From Methanococci archaeon (GTDB lineage: Archaea > AGJL01 > Methanococci > Methanococcales > Methanocaldococcaceae), in assembly GCA_013153845.1 (NCBI GenBank), contig JAADDS010000063.1:1-64000 (forward strand): DNA of 64,000 nt, in the 5' to 3' direction. A model generated the notes under the pieces. That model did no database searches. It saw only the letters and a list, made by a program, of their open reading frames with translations, and had not been told where the DNA came from. Of the stretch, positions 35,337 through 46,045 are shown one piece after another. Both the position numbers and the translations under genes were made by a program. How positions within the stretch are numbered: position 1 is the first letter of the stretch; each line of letters opens with the position of its first letter.

Positions 35337-37154
35337 TTAATTCACCTTAATCTTATATAGAACTGCAATTTTCTGCCCGTTGTATGTATAATTCCAGACC
35401 TCAACCAAATATTTGTTTAAGTCGGGCTTCCATGGGTTTGTAAAGTTATAATAGTTTTGAGGAGATATTATAAGGAGATGGAACTTTCTAATATCTTTGC
35501 TTCTACAGGAAGGATCGATCCAGAAATACATTGGGATATATTTGACATCATATTTATTTAAATATTCTCTATTTTTTTCTGTGTCATAGGTCATTAGTGG
35601 ATCAAAGATACCAACTATTCTTCCGTATTTATCTATTTGGAATTCTGTATTTATCCAGTTATAGTCCCAATACAAATATTTTATATGATATTTTTTTATT
35701 AGCTCCAATTTTTTCTTTGTGTCATTGCCGTATAGGATTACAGCAGCATCCATATCTCGCTGAGGAAGATTTACATATGGATCGTTCTGTTGAGCCCATC
35801 TGTCAACCATAACTTTCCTTCCGCTTATGGCGTTTATTACAAAGCTTAACTCTTTGGTTGAGAGTATAACATCGTCTACATTTGTATGGGTTAAAAGATA
35901 GTGTTGCAAAGATATATACATCTCAGGCATCGGTTCTTTTCCAACATTAGCCCATCTGTCATTTTCTATATAATTGATAAATGCATATGCAGAGTTTGCA
36001 AATAATATCACAAATATAATCCCAAACACGGCAATTTTTTTGTTCAGAGTTTCGCTTAGATGTAAATTTGTTTTTAGATAGTTTAATCCAAACGTAGCGA
36101 ATAATATTGCTGTTGCCCAGAGATAGAAGTAGGACATATAGTTCGGAATGAAGTTTATGTGAAATAGGGGCTCAGTTATGAAGTAGCAGAAAGTTGCAAC
36201 AATAGATCCGAGAGTAAAGACCTTCAAGAATTCTTTTAAATCATTTTCCTCCATTTTAAAGTATCCGTAAATTCCGATCCATAATAATAATGTTGTTATT
36301 GCCCCACCAATTGAACTGAAATTAAATAAATAACTTTTTATTGTGTTGAATAAAAATTTTATTTGCACATCCATTCTACCAAAGTCCATAATGTCCATAT
36401 GAACTCTATCATAAGGTCTATGTAGATGGTAAACAAACATTGGCTTATACCAATAAAGCATTAATGTAGGGAATGCAACAATTCCAAAAACTACCCAATT
36501 TTTTATATTCTCTTTTAAATAGTCCAAGATTCTATCCTTATTTTTATAAATTTCATAAACAACAAAAGTCGCTATTATTAAAGTTGCTCCAACAAATGCA
36601 ACCATATGGGATAAAGTTAATAATCCATAGATCAATCCCAAGAGAGCATAATAAACTATCTTCCTCTCTTTAAATGAGAGATAAAGGAATAATATAAACA
36701 GCGGAATCATAACTTGATGAGTAAAGTTTGTATATTTTAATATCGGATATACATTTATTCCATTTGCTAAAACAACCCCAATTAATGCAATCCATTCATC
36801 TTTAAATAGAACTCTAAATAGACAGAACCATATAACGCTTGCTACAACAAATAACACTACTGAAAAATATAACATTCCCTTCATTGTATCTAAATTAAGC
36901 AAATCACAAAACTTAGCACATAAATAACCATAAACTGGAAGGTAGCCAGGAACTCCTCCAAGTGTTGAAGAACTATCTAATGGATTCCCTCCATCTCTTA
37001 TATGCCATATTTCTCCCATTTGGTAGTAGTAATCTCCTCCATAAAGTGGAGATGGAAGGGATTTAAAGTCGGAGATTCCACTATACTGAATAAATGCACC
37101 AAGGATGACATATAAAACCAATAACAGAATTGGTAAGTTATATTTTAACTTCAT
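35337..37154 (-). CDS. Large membrane protein, GT-C/STT3-like topology
   Basis: A 605-residue protein. After the first helix is a long loop with the acidic motif LYGGDYYYQMGEIWHIRDGG, the position of the catalytic DxxY-type motif in GT-C enzymes such as oligosaccharyltransferase and other lipid-sugar transferases. About 11 helices follow to residue 390, then a soluble extracytoplasmic domain of about 210 residues. It lacks the WWDYG motif of STT3/AglB, so it is not a standard oligosaccharyltransferase. ATG follows GAGGGGAGATT. Confidence 0.7.
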   Translation of the reverse strand: MKLKYNLPILLLVLYVILGAFIQYSGISDFKSLPSPLYGGDYYYQMGEIWHIRDGGNPLDSSSTLGGVPGYLPVYGYLCAKFCDLLNLDTMKGMLYFSVVLFVVASVIWFCLFRVLFKDEWIALIGVVLANGINVYPILKYTNFTHQVMIPLFILFLYLSFKERKIVYYALLGLIYGLLTLSHMVAFVGATLIIATFVVYEIYKNKDRILDYLKENIKNWVVFGIVAFPTLMLYWYKPMFVYHLHRPYDRVHMDIMDFGRMDVQIKFLFNTIKSYLFNFSSIGGAITTLLLWIGIYGYFKMEENDLKEFLKVFTLGSIVATFCYFITEPLFHINFIPNYMSYFYLWATAILFATFGLNYLKTNLHLSETLNKKIAVFGIIFVILFANSAYAFINYIENDRWANVGKEPMPEMYISLQHYLLTHTNVDDVILSTKELSFVINAISGRKVMVDRWAQQNDPYVNLPQRDMDAAVILYGNDTKKKLELIKKYHIKYLYWDYNWINTEFQIDKYGRIVGIFDPLMTYDTEKNREYLNKYDVKYIPMYFWIDPSCRSKDIRKFHLLIISPQNYYNFTNPWKPDLNKYLVEVWNYTYNGQKIAVLYKIKVN

Positions 37155-37485
37155 AATCTCCCCTCATTTTGATTTTTTAATCTATTTTATAACTTTAAAA
37201 GTTTCATTGATAAATTTTATTATTTAACCATTTACTAATGTTTTAATCTGATTTTTTAATTTGATTTAATTTATCTAATCAAATTACAAATATTGTTATA
37301 GATTTTTATTATAAATATTAAATATTTCTGCATTATCCTTATCTTTTCATTTCTATTATTATGTATTCTAATTAATCAACTTTAATAATTTGGCAGTTTA
37401 GTTAACCACATAAATTTTAAAAACTATTTTAAAAGACATTATAAATGATTTTAAAATATTTAAAAACCTTGTATGGTGGTAGATT
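37155..37485. other. AT-rich intergenic region between divergent genes
   Basis: No gene or strong structure is visible. It should hold divergent promoters for the membrane protein at 37154 and the YjbQ-like gene at 37486; a TATA-like TTTAAAATATTTAAAAA lies just upstream of the latter. Confidence 0.5.
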
Positions 37486-37887
37486 ATGTTATTTGTCCAA
37501 AAAATAATAACAAAAAATAGAGAAGAGTTTGTAGATATAACTGATGTTGTAATCTCTGCAATTTTAAAATCAGGAGTTAAAAGTGGAATAGCGGTTATCT
37601 ACACTCCTCACACAACTGCGGGAATAACTATCAACGAAAATGCAGATCCTTCGGTAAAATATGATATTATTAAATTTCTATCATCAAAAATTCCAAAGAA
37701 TTGGGATTTTACACACTTAGAGGGAAATTCCGATGCACATATAAAAAGTTCACTAATTGGCTGTTCAGAAACAGTTATTATTGAAGATGGAAAACCTTTA
37801 TTAGGTACTTGGCAGGGCATATTCTTTACAGAATTTGATGGTCCAAGAAATAGAACTGTTTATATAAAAATTTTAGGAGATAAATAA
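37486..37887 (+). CDS. YjbQ/UPF0047 family protein
   Basis: A 133-residue single-domain protein of the UPF0047 family: SGIAVIYTPHTTAGITINENADPSV at about residues 31-55, DAHIKSSLIGCSETVIIEDGKPLLGTWQGIFFTEFDGPR near the end. The invariant His and Glu residues line a pocket; some members have weak thiamin phosphate synthase activity, but the real role is not settled. ATG lies seven bases after GGTGGTAG. Followed by a regulator and a flavoprotein, the same order I recall for MJ1081-1083. Confidence 0.9.
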   Translation: MLFVQKIITKNREEFVDITDVVISAILKSGVKSGIAVIYTPHTTAGITINENADPSVKYDIIKFLSSKIPKNWDFTHLEGNSDAHIKSSLIGCSETVIIEDGKPLLGTWQGIFFTEFDGPRNRTVYIKILGDK

Positions 37888-38067
37888 TATTTTGCAAATT
37901 TAAAAATTCAAAATAAAAAATTGAGATTATTATATTCAAATTTAAAATTTATAAAGATTTATAATATACGATATAAAAAAATAAAAAATATAAAAATTAT
38001 GCTAAAAATAAAAAATAAAATTTAAAATAAAATTTAAGTTAAGATAGGGGAGAGATGCTGTGGTATA

Positions 38068-38439
38068 ATGAATGAGTTTGTTCTTGATAGGTTAAAGAAG
38101 TTTACTATTGAAGATTTGATGAGATGCATTTTAGGATTACAGGAAATTGAGATACGGATATATTTTGATCTCTTGGAAAATGGAGAAGGCAGTGTATTGG
38201 ATGTTGCTGAGAGAATTAATAGAGACAGAACCACTGTCCAAAAAGCTTTAAGGAGTTTAATGAACTGCGGATTGGTAAATAGGAGAAAAATAACAGAAAC
38301 CGTTGGTTATAAGTATGTATATAGTGCAGTGGATTTAGATAAGGTAGGAGAGATTATGGAAGAACTGCTGGATGAGTGGTATAGTAATGTTAAAAAATGG
38401 CTGAATTATTTCAAAGAGAGTAGGAATGCAAGTAGTTGA
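38068..38439 (+). CDS. Winged-helix transcriptional regulator, TrmB-like
   Basis: A 123-residue protein with one winged-helix domain: GLQEIEIRIYFDLLENGEGSVLDVAERINRDRTTVQKALRSL, then the wing RRKITETVGYKYVYSAVD. The final helix (DKVGEIMEELLDEWYSNVKKW) should mediate dimerisation. It resembles TrmB-type regulators without a sugar-binding domain. A likely target is the adjacent flavoprotein gene, by position only. Confidence 0.82.
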   Translation: MNEFVLDRLKKFTIEDLMRCILGLQEIEIRIYFDLLENGEGSVLDVAERINRDRTTVQKALRSLMNCGLVNRRKITETVGYKYVYSAVDLDKVGEIMEELLDEWYSNVKKWLNYFKESRNASS

Positions 38440-38576
38440 TAACATTTTAGATTATAAATTAGATTTTTAAAATATTGAATTAGATTTAGATAAGAAATAT
38501 TATATAACGTTATAAAGGTTAAAAAATATTAAAAGATTAAAAGAATTATTAAACATAATTCCCTTTTGGTGAAAAG

Positions 38577-39161
38577 ATGAAGGTAATTGGAATAAGTGGA
38601 AGTCCAAGACCTGAAGGAAATACAACCTTACTTGTCAAAGAAGCTCTAAAAGTAATTGAAAATGAAGGGATAGATGTTGAGTTCATCTCCCTCGCAAATA
38701 AAGAACTAAACCCATGTATTGGATGTAATCTATGTAAAGAAGAAGGAAAATGTCCAATAATTGATGATGTTGAAGAAATATTAGAAAAAATGAAAAAAGC
38801 AGATGGAATCATATTAGGATCCCCCGTTTACTTTGGGGGTGTCTCCGCTCAGTTAAAAATGTTAATGGATAGATCAAGACCTTTAAGGATTGGATTCCAA
38901 CTAAAAAATAAAGTTGGTGGAGCAATAGCAGTCGGAGCCAGTAGAAATGGAGGTCAAGAAACAACTATTCAACAGATACATAACTTTTTCTTAATACATG
39001 CAAGTATAGTTGTTGGAGACAGCGATCCAACAGCCCACTATGGAGGAACTGGCGTTGGAAAGTCCCCAGAGGACTGTAAAAACGATAAAATTGGATTAGA
39101 AACTGCAAGAAATTTGGGTAAAAAGGTTGCTGAGGTTGTGAAGTTGATCAATAAAAAATAA
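38577..39161 (+). CDS. Iron-sulfur flavoprotein (Isf family)
   Basis: A 194-residue flavodoxin-like protein with the compact Isf cysteine motif CIGCNLCKEEGKC (residues 47-59), which holds a 4Fe-4S cluster next to FMN. FMN-binding segments are GSPRPEGNTTLLV near the start and GSPVYFGGVSAQLKMLMDR in the middle. Isf proteins move electrons from ferredoxin and help reduce oxygen or peroxide in methanogens. ATG follows TTGGTGAAAAG. Confidence 0.92.
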   Translation: MKVIGISGSPRPEGNTTLLVKEALKVIENEGIDVEFISLANKELNPCIGCNLCKEEGKCPIIDDVEEILEKMKKADGIILGSPVYFGGVSAQLKMLMDRSRPLRIGFQLKNKVGGAIAVGASRNGGQETTIQQIHNFFLIHASIVVGDSDPTAHYGGTGVGKSPEDCKNDKIGLETARNLGKKVAEVVKLINKK

Positions 39162-39395
39162 AAATAATAAAGATAAAGCATAATAGCAAAATCTCAACCT
39201 TTTGTTTTGATCTTATTTCACATTTATTAGTGTTTATTTTTACGAATTGGTTATAGCAATTATTTTATTGGATTTTAATTAATTTTTATTTTATATAATA
39301 TTTTTAATTACTACATTAACAACTTATAACGTAAACTGTTGAAAAGATAAAAAGAAAGACAAAAAGAAAAAACATAAAAGCTTGTGAGGGGAAGT

Positions 39396-40244
39396 ATGAT
39401 AAATGCTAAAACAAAAGTTATAGGGTTGATAGGTCATCCAGTTGAACATTCTTTCTCCCCTATAATGCACAACACTGCTTTTAAAGATAAGAATCTAAAT
39501 TATGTCTATGTTGCGTTTGATGTTCTTCCTGAACACTTAGGAGATGCGATAAAGGGAGCCAAATCTCTTGGAATTGCTGGATTTAATATAACAATTCCGC
39601 ATAAAGTTGAAGTTATGAAATATTTGGATGAAGTTGATAAAGATGCAAAATTAATCGGAGCAGTTAATACAGTAAAAATAGAGGATGGTAAAGCAATCGG
39701 ATATAACACTGATGGTATAGGGGCGAGAAAAGCACTTGAAGAAGAGATCGGAGAGGTTAAAGGGAAAAATATTGTGGTGTATGGAGCTGGAGGAGCGGGA
39801 AGAGCTGTGGCGTTTGAATTAGCAAAAAACAACAGAATAATAATCGCAAACAGAACCGTGGAAAAAGCTAAAAATTTAGCAAAGGAAATTGCAGAAAAAT
39901 TGAATAAAAAATTTGGTGAAGATATTAAATTTAGCGACTTAAATGTAGATCTGAGCGATGTTGATATAGTTATTAACGCTACACCGATAGGAATGTATCC
40001 AAATGTGAATGTTGAACCCATAGTTAGAGCAGAACAGTTAAGAGAGGATATGGTAGTTATGGATCTTGTATACAACCCTTTAGAGACAGTTTTATTAAAA
40101 GAAGCGAAAAAAGCAAATGCAAAGGCCATAAATGGATTGGGAATGCTGATTCATCAAGGTGCAGTAGCTTTTAAGATATGGACAGGAGTAGAGCCAAATG
40201 TTGAGGTTATGAGAAAGGCAGTGGAACGGTTTTTAAAATTATAA
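39396..40244 (+). CDS. aroE: Shikimate dehydrogenase
   Basis: A 282-residue NADP-dependent enzyme reducing 3-dehydroshikimate in aromatic amino acid synthesis. Substrate domain: [17 protein letters not shown], then [18 protein letters not shown] with the catalytic lysine, and GAVNTV. NADP-binding [13 protein letters not shown] at about residues 130-142 and NRTVEKA. C-terminus [17 protein letters not shown] 39396 follows GTGAGGGGAAGT, giving the usual length. rsmA follows after 13 bases. Confidence 0.97.
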   Translation: MINAKTKVIGLIGHPVEHSFSPIMHNTAFKDKNLNYVYVAFDVLPEHLGDAIKGAKSLGIAGFNITIPHKVEVMKYLDEVDKDAKLIGAVNTVKIEDGKAIGYNTDGIGARKALEEEIGEVKGKNIVVYGAGGAGRAVAFELAKNNRIIIANRTVEKAKNLAKEIAEKLNKKFGEDIKFSDLNVDLSDVDIVINATPIGMYPNVNVEPIVRAEQLREDMVVMDLVYNPLETVLLKEAKKANAKAINGLGMLIHQGAVAFKIWTGVEPNVEVMRKAVERFLKL

Positions 40245-40257
40245 TCAGAGTGAAATA

Positions 40258-41073
40258 ATGTTTAAACCAAAGAAAAAATTGGGGCAGTGTTTTTTAATGG
40301 ATAAAAATTTTGTTAATAAGGCAGTGGAATCCTCAAATTTAACAAAGGATGATATTGTCTTAGAGATCGGCTTAGGAAAAGGAATTTTAACAGAGGAGTT
40401 GGCTAAAAATGCCAAAAAGGTTTATGTTATTGAAATAGATAAGAGTTTAGAGCCCTATGCTAATAAACTAAAAGAAATATATAACAATATAGAAATTATC
40501 TGGGATGATGCATTGAAAGTTGATTTAAACACGTTAGATTTCAATAAGGTTATTGCTAATCTTCCATATCAAATATCTTCCCCTATAACTTTTAAATTAA
40601 TAAAAAAGGGCTTTGATTTGGCTGTTTTGATGTATCAGTATGAGTTTGCTAAGAGAATGGTAGCTAAGGAAGGAACGAAGGATTATGGAAGGTTATCTGT
40701 AGCTGTTCAATCAAGAGCAGATGTTGAATTTATAACAAAAGTTCCCCCAACTGCTTTTCATCCAAAACCAAAGGTTTATTCTGCTCTTATAAAAATAAAA
40801 CCCAATATAAATAAATATCAAATAGAGAACGAGGATTTCTTCGATAATTTTTTAAGGGCTGTATTTCAACATAGGAATAAATCTGTTAGAAAGGCACTGA
40901 TCGATTCTTCGAAAGAACTTGGCTATTCAAAGGAAGAGATGAAAAATATATTAATAAAATTTTCTGAAAAAGAAAAAATCGGTTCTTTAATTGAAAATAA
41001 AGTTTTTAAACTATCTGTTGAAGAGTTTGTATTCCTGTCAAATGAACTTTATCGATTTTTATACTCGCATTAG
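40258..41073 (+). CDS. rsmA: rRNA adenine dimethyltransferase RsmA/Dim1
   Basis: A 271-residue KsgA/Dim1 enzyme that dimethylates two adjacent adenines in helix 45 of 16S rRNA. Motif X and [20 protein letters not shown] and [18 protein letters not shown]; catalytic motif [18 protein letters not shown]-terminal [14 protein letters not shown]. Start ATG follows AGAGTGAAATA. Confidence 0.96.
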   Translation: MFKPKKKLGQCFLMDKNFVNKAVESSNLTKDDIVLEIGLGKGILTEELAKNAKKVYVIEIDKSLEPYANKLKEIYNNIEIIWDDALKVDLNTLDFNKVIANLPYQISSPITFKLIKKGFDLAVLMYQYEFAKRMVAKEGTKDYGRLSVAVQSRADVEFITKVPPTAFHPKPKVYSALIKIKPNINKYQIENEDFFDNFLRAVFQHRNKSVRKALIDSSKELGYSKEEMKNILIKFSEKEKIGSLIENKVFKLSVEEFVFLSNELYRFLYSH

Positions 41074-41147
41074 AGGGAAACAAAAGGTGGATTCATTTAT
41101 TAATAATTATAATTAATGAAATAAAAATAAAATGAGAGATGCTTCCT

Positions 41148-41618
41148 ATGAAAAGGAAAGAATTAAAAGTTGTTGTTGGAGGAACGTTTGATATACTACA
41201 TAGAGGGCATAAGGAGTTGTTAAAGTTTTCATCATCATTGGGAAAGCTCACTGTTGGAATAACAAGCGATGAATTTGCAAAAAAATATAAAAAACATCAA
41301 ATAAACGATTTAAAAACAAGAATAAAAAATTTAAAGGAATTTTTAGATGAGATCAATGCAGATTATGAAATAAAGATAATAGATAACGCATATGGGGATG
41401 CCGTAGAAGAGGATTATGACATTATAGTGGTTACAGAAGAGACGATAAAAAATGCAGAAAAAATAAATAAATTAAGAAGAAAAAAAGGTTTAAAGCCGAT
41501 TGATATAGTTGTATTTAACCGAGTATTGGCTAAAAACGGAAAACCAATTTCAACTACAAGAATAAGGTCGGGAGAGATTGATGAAGAAGGAAATTTAAAG
41601 AGAAAGTTGAGTGGTTAG
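41148..41618 (+). CDS. coaD: Pantetheine-phosphate adenylyltransferase, archaeal CoaD
   Basis: A 156-residue nucleotidyltransferase forming dephospho-CoA. The HxGH signature is in [17 protein letters not shown] at about residues 11-27, and the second motif near the end is [14 protein letters not shown]. The archaeal (PPAT-like, COG1019) form has [19 protein letters not shown] place the start at ATG 41148, after GAGATG; an ATG three codons upstream is possible. Its end meets the next gene. Confidence 0.93.
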   Translation: MKRKELKVVVGGTFDILHRGHKELLKFSSSLGKLTVGITSDEFAKKYKKHQINDLKTRIKNLKEFLDEINADYEIKIIDNAYGDAVEEDYDIIVVTEETIKNAEKINKLRRKKGLKPIDIVVFNRVLAKNGKPISTTRIRSGEIDEEGNLKRKLSG

Positions 41619-41619
41619 T

Positions 41620-42534
41620 ATGGATGTGGTTTTGATCGTTTTAATTTTGATTTTAACAGGTTATATTTTAAAAATTTTTAATATTTTAAAAGAAGAGGAT
41701 GCAAAAACATTAAATAGTGTTGTTATCTACGCAACTATGCCTTCCACTATATTCTTAACAATCCTAAAGAACGTTGCCCCTTCACAAATATTTGAATTTT
41801 TAAAATTACCAATTATAATTTTTGTTTCCTGTTTTATTGTGGGGATCTTGGCGTTTATAACTGGGAAATACATTTTTAAATTAGAAAACAATAAACTCGG
41901 ATCTTTGATATTGGTCTCAATGCTTGGAAATACTGGTTTTTTAGGTTATCCTGTGATCTTAGGAATGTTTGGTTATTCCGGATTAGCGAGGGCAATTTTC
42001 TGCGATTTAGGTGGGGTTTTTGCTACTATGTTATTGGGAACCTACATTGGAATAAGATTCGGAAAAGGAAAGGGAAAAAACGTATTAAAAGAGATGATAA
42101 AATTTCCTCCACTTATAACCGGAATATTCACTATAATATTGGCATTTTTTGGATTTAAGTTGAGTTATCTTCCAAATTTTATATTAAAATCACTAAATTA
42201 CCTCTCATCTGCAACAGTTCCTCTTATTATGATGTCCCTCGGATTATCCCTATCTCCAAGAGCATTAAAATTTGGAGTTTTTTGGGGAATTGTGGCCTCA
42301 ACATTCCGTTTTCTTGTTTCTCCAAGTATTGCATTCACGCTTTCAGATATATTTAATGTATGTGGATTAGATAGAAAAGTTGTTTTAGTTGAAAGTTCAA
42401 TGCCCTCCGCTATGATGACACTTGTTTTAGGAACACTCTATGAGTTAGATGTTAAAATGATCGCCTCTTCGATATTCATCACAACAGTGCTTTCATTTAT
42501 TGTTATTGCAGTGTGGAACTACATCTATCTCTGA
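41620..42534 (+). CDS. AEC-family transporter (auxin efflux carrier-like)
   Basis: A 304-residue protein with about ten membrane helices in two similar halves. Marker segments: [45 protein letters not shown] and [17 protein letters not shown] transporters export or import small organic anions. The start codon is one base after the coaD stop. The last ten bases overlap the end of cofG on the opposite strand. Confidence 0.9.
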   Translation: MDVVLIVLILILTGYILKIFNILKEEDAKTLNSVVIYATMPSTIFLTILKNVAPSQIFEFLKLPIIIFVSCFIVGILAFITGKYIFKLENNKLGSLILVSMLGNTGFLGYPVILGMFGYSGLARAIFCDLGGVFATMLLGTYIGIRFGKGKGKNVLKEMIKFPPLITGIFTIILAFFGFKLSYLPNFILKSLNYLSSATVPLIMMSLGLSLSPRALKFGVFWGIVASTFRFLVSPSIAFTLSDIFNVCGLDRKVVLVESSMPSAMMTLVLGTLYELDVKMIASSIFITTVLSFIVIAVWNYIYL

Positions 42535-43619
42535 TCTTTTAAAATGTCTATTTTAATCTTCTCATAAACCTTCTCACTGAGCCATTCTCTACTTATATAC
42601 TTATCATAAACCGGAAGTCGCATCTTCAACTCTAAACCCAACTCCTCAGTCCATCTTCTCAATTCTTCAACTTCTGGCCACTCTGCCTCTGGATTTACAT
42701 AGTCCTTTGTTAGTGGAGAAATCCCTCCCCAATCATCAACTCCTGCCAATAAAAACAACTGCCCCGTTTCCCTATTTAAGTTTGGAGGAATTTGAATGGA
42801 AATATCATCAAGTATAAGTTTTGCTAAAATAATAACCTTTAACATCTTTATAGGAGATGGTTCTTTAAAATTTTCCATTGGAATTCCCTTCTTAGCCCTA
42901 AAATTTTGAATTATTACTTCTTGGATATGGCCATACTTTTTATGTATTTTTCTTATTGCGAATAACGACTCAACAATCTCCTCATTTGTCTCTCCTATTC
43001 CGATCAACAATCCCGTCGTGAAAGGAATCTTTAATTTACCTGCATTTTCTATCATCTCTATTCTTAATCTTGGATGTTTTCCCGGGCTGTATTTATGGGC
43101 TATTGTATTCATTAATCTCTCCGAAACATTTTCTAACATTAAACCCATAGATGCATTAACCTCTCTTAACATCTTCAACTCTTCATAACTTAAAATTCCA
43201 CAATTCGTATGAGGCAGAAGAGAGGAGTTGTTTAATGTCCAATCCTCTAAGTAGTATAGATACTCTAAAATGTTATCAAAACCCATGGATCTTAATTGTT
43301 CTTTAATTTTTTCGTTTTCATCCACATTTTCTCCAAATGTAAATAACGCTTCCCTACATCCAAGTTTATCTCCTCTCAAAATGATCTCTTTAACTTCAGA
43401 TGGTTTCATCAATTTTGGTTTCTCTTCTCTAAAAATACAATAGCCACACTTATTTCTACACCATTTTGAAAGAGGAATAAATACATTTTTTGAATAGGTT
43501 ATGCATCTCCTTCTACTTTCCTCATCTGTTTCTTTTTTATTTATTTTAGATAGCATATCTAAGATCTTCTCGGTTGATGATGAGTTTAAAAAATCTACGG
43601 CCTCTCTTTTAGTTATCAT
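42525..43619 (-). CDS. cofG: FO synthase subunit 1 CofG
   Basis: A 364-residue radical SAM enzyme that, with CofH, makes the F420 chromophore 8-hydroxy-5-deazaflavin (FO). The radical SAM motif is [10 protein letters not shown], a CX3CX2C at about residues 54-61, followed by [10 protein letters not shown] and the conserved [23 protein letters not shown] and [26 protein letters not shown] follows GGTGATAGT. F420 is the main electron carrier of methanogens. CofH is not in the window. Confidence 0.96.
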   Translation of the reverse strand: MITKREAVDFLNSSSTEKILDMLSKINKKETDEESRRRCITYSKNVFIPLSKWCRNKCGYCIFREEKPKLMKPSEVKEIILRGDKLGCREALFTFGENVDENEKIKEQLRSMGFDNILEYLYYLEDWTLNNSSLLPHTNCGILSYEELKMLREVNASMGLMLENVSERLMNTIAHKYSPGKHPRLRIEMIENAGKLKIPFTTGLLIGIGETNEEIVESLFAIRKIHKKYGHIQEVIIQNFRAKKGIPMENFKEPSPIKMLKVIILAKLILDDISIQIPPNLNRETGQLFLLAGVDDWGGISPLTKDYVNPEAEWPEVEELRRWTEELGLELKMRLPVYDKYISREWLSEKVYEKIKIDILKDQR

Positions 43620-43865
43620 ACTATCACCCTAAAAAATATTCAAAAATCTTTTAACACAAAGAATATATAGAAAGGAAAATATAAAGTAAATGTTGAAGAA
43701 ACGTTAGAAACATATTCTCGATCGAAACACAAATTGGGCTAAAATTTAGACGCCAAAAACAGATGATTAAAACATTTGGAATCAAAAATTAAAGATATAA
43801 AATAAAAGTGAAAATAAAAATAAAATAAAAAAATAAAAATAAAAACGCTTATTATTGGTGAAAAA

Positions 43866-44174
43866 ATGGTAGAACAACAACAAGAACAACAAATTAGAGT
43901 AAGAATTCCAAGAAAAGATGAAAATGAGATTTTAGGAATAATAGAGCAGATGTTGGGAGCAAGTAGGGTTAGAGTTAGATGTTTAGATGGAAAAACGAGG
44001 ATGGGTAGGATTCCAGGAAGGTTGAAGAATAGAATCTGGATAAGAGAGGGAGATGTTGTTATTGTAAAGCCATGGGATGTGCAAGGAGATCAGAAGTGCG
44101 ACATTATTTGGAGATACACGAAAACGCAAGTTGAGTGGCTCAAAAGAAAAGGATTTTTAAATGATATTCTTTAA
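43866..44174 (+). CDS. eif1a: Translation initiation factor aIF1A
   Basis: A 102-residue OB-fold factor that binds the A site of the 30S subunit during initiation. Core: [47 protein letters not shown] (beyond the basic start [10 protein letters not shown]). The short C-terminal helix has [14 protein letters not shown] follows TTGGTGAAAAA. Rio1 follows, as in M. jannaschii. Confidence 0.96.
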   Translation: MVEQQQEQQIRVRIPRKDENEILGIIEQMLGASRVRVRCLDGKTRMGRIPGRLKNRIWIREGDVVIVKPWDVQGDQKCDIIWRYTKTQVEWLKRKGFLNDIL

Positions 44175-44444
44175 TTAGTTTATTTATATTTATAGATTAA
44201 TCGTATATTTTAATTTATAAGTTATATGCAAATATAAAAATGAATAATATTTATTTTTAAATTGTTAAATAACTAAAATAAAAAATAGAGGGAAATATAC
44301 AACCAATTATATTACAACCAATTACTTCTAATTAATATCCTTATTTAACTTAAATTATTTCCTAACTTACCTCATTATCAGACGAAAAATCCAAGAAAGA
44401 AAAAATAAATAATAAACATTAACATTAAAACCTGGGTGATCATC

Positions 44445-45284
44445 ATAGTTAAATCATCTAATAATGAATTTTACGAATTGATCAGCGAGGAGGAAGAGAT
44501 TAAACTTGATAAACAGTATCAAAAAGAAATTTTGGAGAAAGAAAAAAAATTTTTAGAGGAATTGAAAACAGCTAATGAGGTTTTTGATAAAAGAACGTTG
44601 ATGAACTTGTTTAGATTACTTGTAGGAAAGCATATAACTGAATTTGTAGGAATAGTTAACTCTGGAAAGGAAGCGGTTGTTTTTAAAGCAAGAAAAGGAA
44701 AATTTTACAGGGCAGTTAAGGTTTACAGAGTTGCCACATGTGATTTTAAGACGATGAGTAAATATATCCAAGGAGATCCAAGATTCCATTTAAGAAAGAG
44801 CAGTAGAAGACAGATCATCCACGCATGGGTTGAAAAAGAATTTAGAAATCTAAAAAGAGCGTCTGAGATAATAAACGCTCCAAAGGCAAGATTAAGAAGA
44901 GAAAATATATTGGTTATGGATTTTGTTGGATATAGGGGAATTCCTGCTCCAAAACTTAAAGATGTGCAGAATTTAGATTGGGAAAAATGCTTTAAAACAA
45001 TTAAAGAAAGTATGAAAAAACTCTACGAAGAAGGAGAGCTGATCCATGGAGATTTAAGCGAATACAACATATTAGTAAAGGATAATGAGCCGATCTTTAT
45101 AGATTTCTCCCAAAGCGTTATAACCCAACATCCCCTATCCCAACCGCTACTAATTAGGGACTGTATAAATGTGTGTAATTTCTTTAAAAGAAAAAAGATT
45201 AATTGCAATTATAAAGATTTATACAAGTATATAACTGGAAAAGACATAAACCCAATAGATGAAGCAATGGTTAAGCAACTATAA
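44445..45284 (+). CDS. rio1: RIO1-type serine protein kinase, apparently starting at ATA
   Basis: This kinase of about 280 residues acts in late 40S/30S ribosome maturation. Motifs: the RIO nucleotide loop VNSGKEAVVFKARKG, AVKVYR with the lysine, catalytic IHGDLSEYNILV at about residues 202-213 and metal-binding IFIDFSQSV. Its start is unusual. A strong GGGTGAT is followed four bases later by ATA (44445), exactly where ATG would be expected; no ATG or TTG lies nearby. The only alternative is a GTG at 44436 inside the ribosome binding site. Either an ATA start, a GTG start or an ATG-to-ATA sequence error. Confidence 0.9.
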   Translation: MVKSSNNEFYELISEEEEIKLDKQYQKEILEKEKKFLEELKTANEVFDKRTLMNLFRLLVGKHITEFVGIVNSGKEAVVFKARKGKFYRAVKVYRVATCDFKTMSKYIQGDPRFHLRKSSRRQIIHAWVEKEFRNLKRASEIINAPKARLRRENILVMDFVGYRGIPAPKLKDVQNLDWEKCFKTIKESMKKLYEEGELIHGDLSEYNILVKDNEPIFIDFSQSVITQHPLSQPLLIRDCINVCNFFKRKKINCNYKDLYKYITGKDINPIDEAMVKQL

Positions 45285-45378
45285 TCGAGATATAATATTA
45301 GATTATAATTAGATATATAATTTATAATATTTTATGAGATCAGAATTTAACGGTTAATTTAAACCTATGGTGATAATT

Positions 45379-46029
45379 ATGGTCTTTGGAAACGTTGGAC
45401 AGGACAAAAATATAGAGATCTTAAAAATTCCGAGAGATAGAGTAGGAGTTTTAATTGGTAAAAAAGGAAGTGTTAAAAAAGCTATTGAAGAAGAGTTGGG
45501 TGTAAAGTTAGAGATTGATGAAGATGGAACTGTAACTATCTATGGGACAGATAAGCAGAAAGACCAACTGGCAGTTTGGAAAGCGAAGGATATAGTTAGA
45601 GCTATTGGAAGGGGATTTAATCCAGAAATTGCTTTAAAATTGGTTAGTGATGAGTATGTTTTGGAAGTTATTGATATTGAGGACTATGCAAGCTCTGAAA
45701 ACAGTTTAAGGAGATTAAAAGGAAGAGTTATAGGTAAAGAAGGAAAATCAAGAAGGTATATTGAAGGTTTAACCGGAGCAAATGTTTCGGTTTATGGAAA
45801 AACCGTTGCAATAGTTGGGGAGCATGAACCGGTTCAAGTGGCCAAAGAAGCGGTAGAAATGCTTCTAAGAGGGGCTTCTCATGCAAAAACATACAAGTTC
45901 TTAGAAAGGGAAAGGCAAAAAATTAAAAGAGCCAATTTTGAGCTTTGGAAGAAAAAGAATGAAGTTGATGAGTTGTATGAGAAGATGAACCCAAATTATG
46001 ATGATATGGAAAATGAAGAAGAAAATTAA
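45379..46029 (+). CDS. pno1: KH-domain ribosome biogenesis protein Pno1/Dim2
   Basis: A 216-residue protein with two KH domains: IPRDRVGVLIGKKGSVKKAIEEE at about residues 14-36 and RLKGRVIGKEGKSRRYIEGLTGANV at about 108-132, then GASHAKTYKFLERERQKIKR. This is the archaeal Dim2/Pno1, which binds the 3' end of pre-16S rRNA and works with Rio1, encoded just upstream, and with Dim1. ATG 45379 follows GGTGATAATT. HypB follows. Confidence 0.93.
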   Translation: MVFGNVGQDKNIEILKIPRDRVGVLIGKKGSVKKAIEEELGVKLEIDEDGTVTIYGTDKQKDQLAVWKAKDIVRAIGRGFNPEIALKLVSDEYVLEVIDIEDYASSENSLRRLKGRVIGKEGKSRRYIEGLTGANVSVYGKTVAIVGEHEPVQVAKEAVEMLLRGASHAKTYKFLERERQKIKRANFELWKKKNEVDELYEKMNPNYDDMENEEEN

Positions 46030-46045
46030 AGTTTTAGGTGATAAA

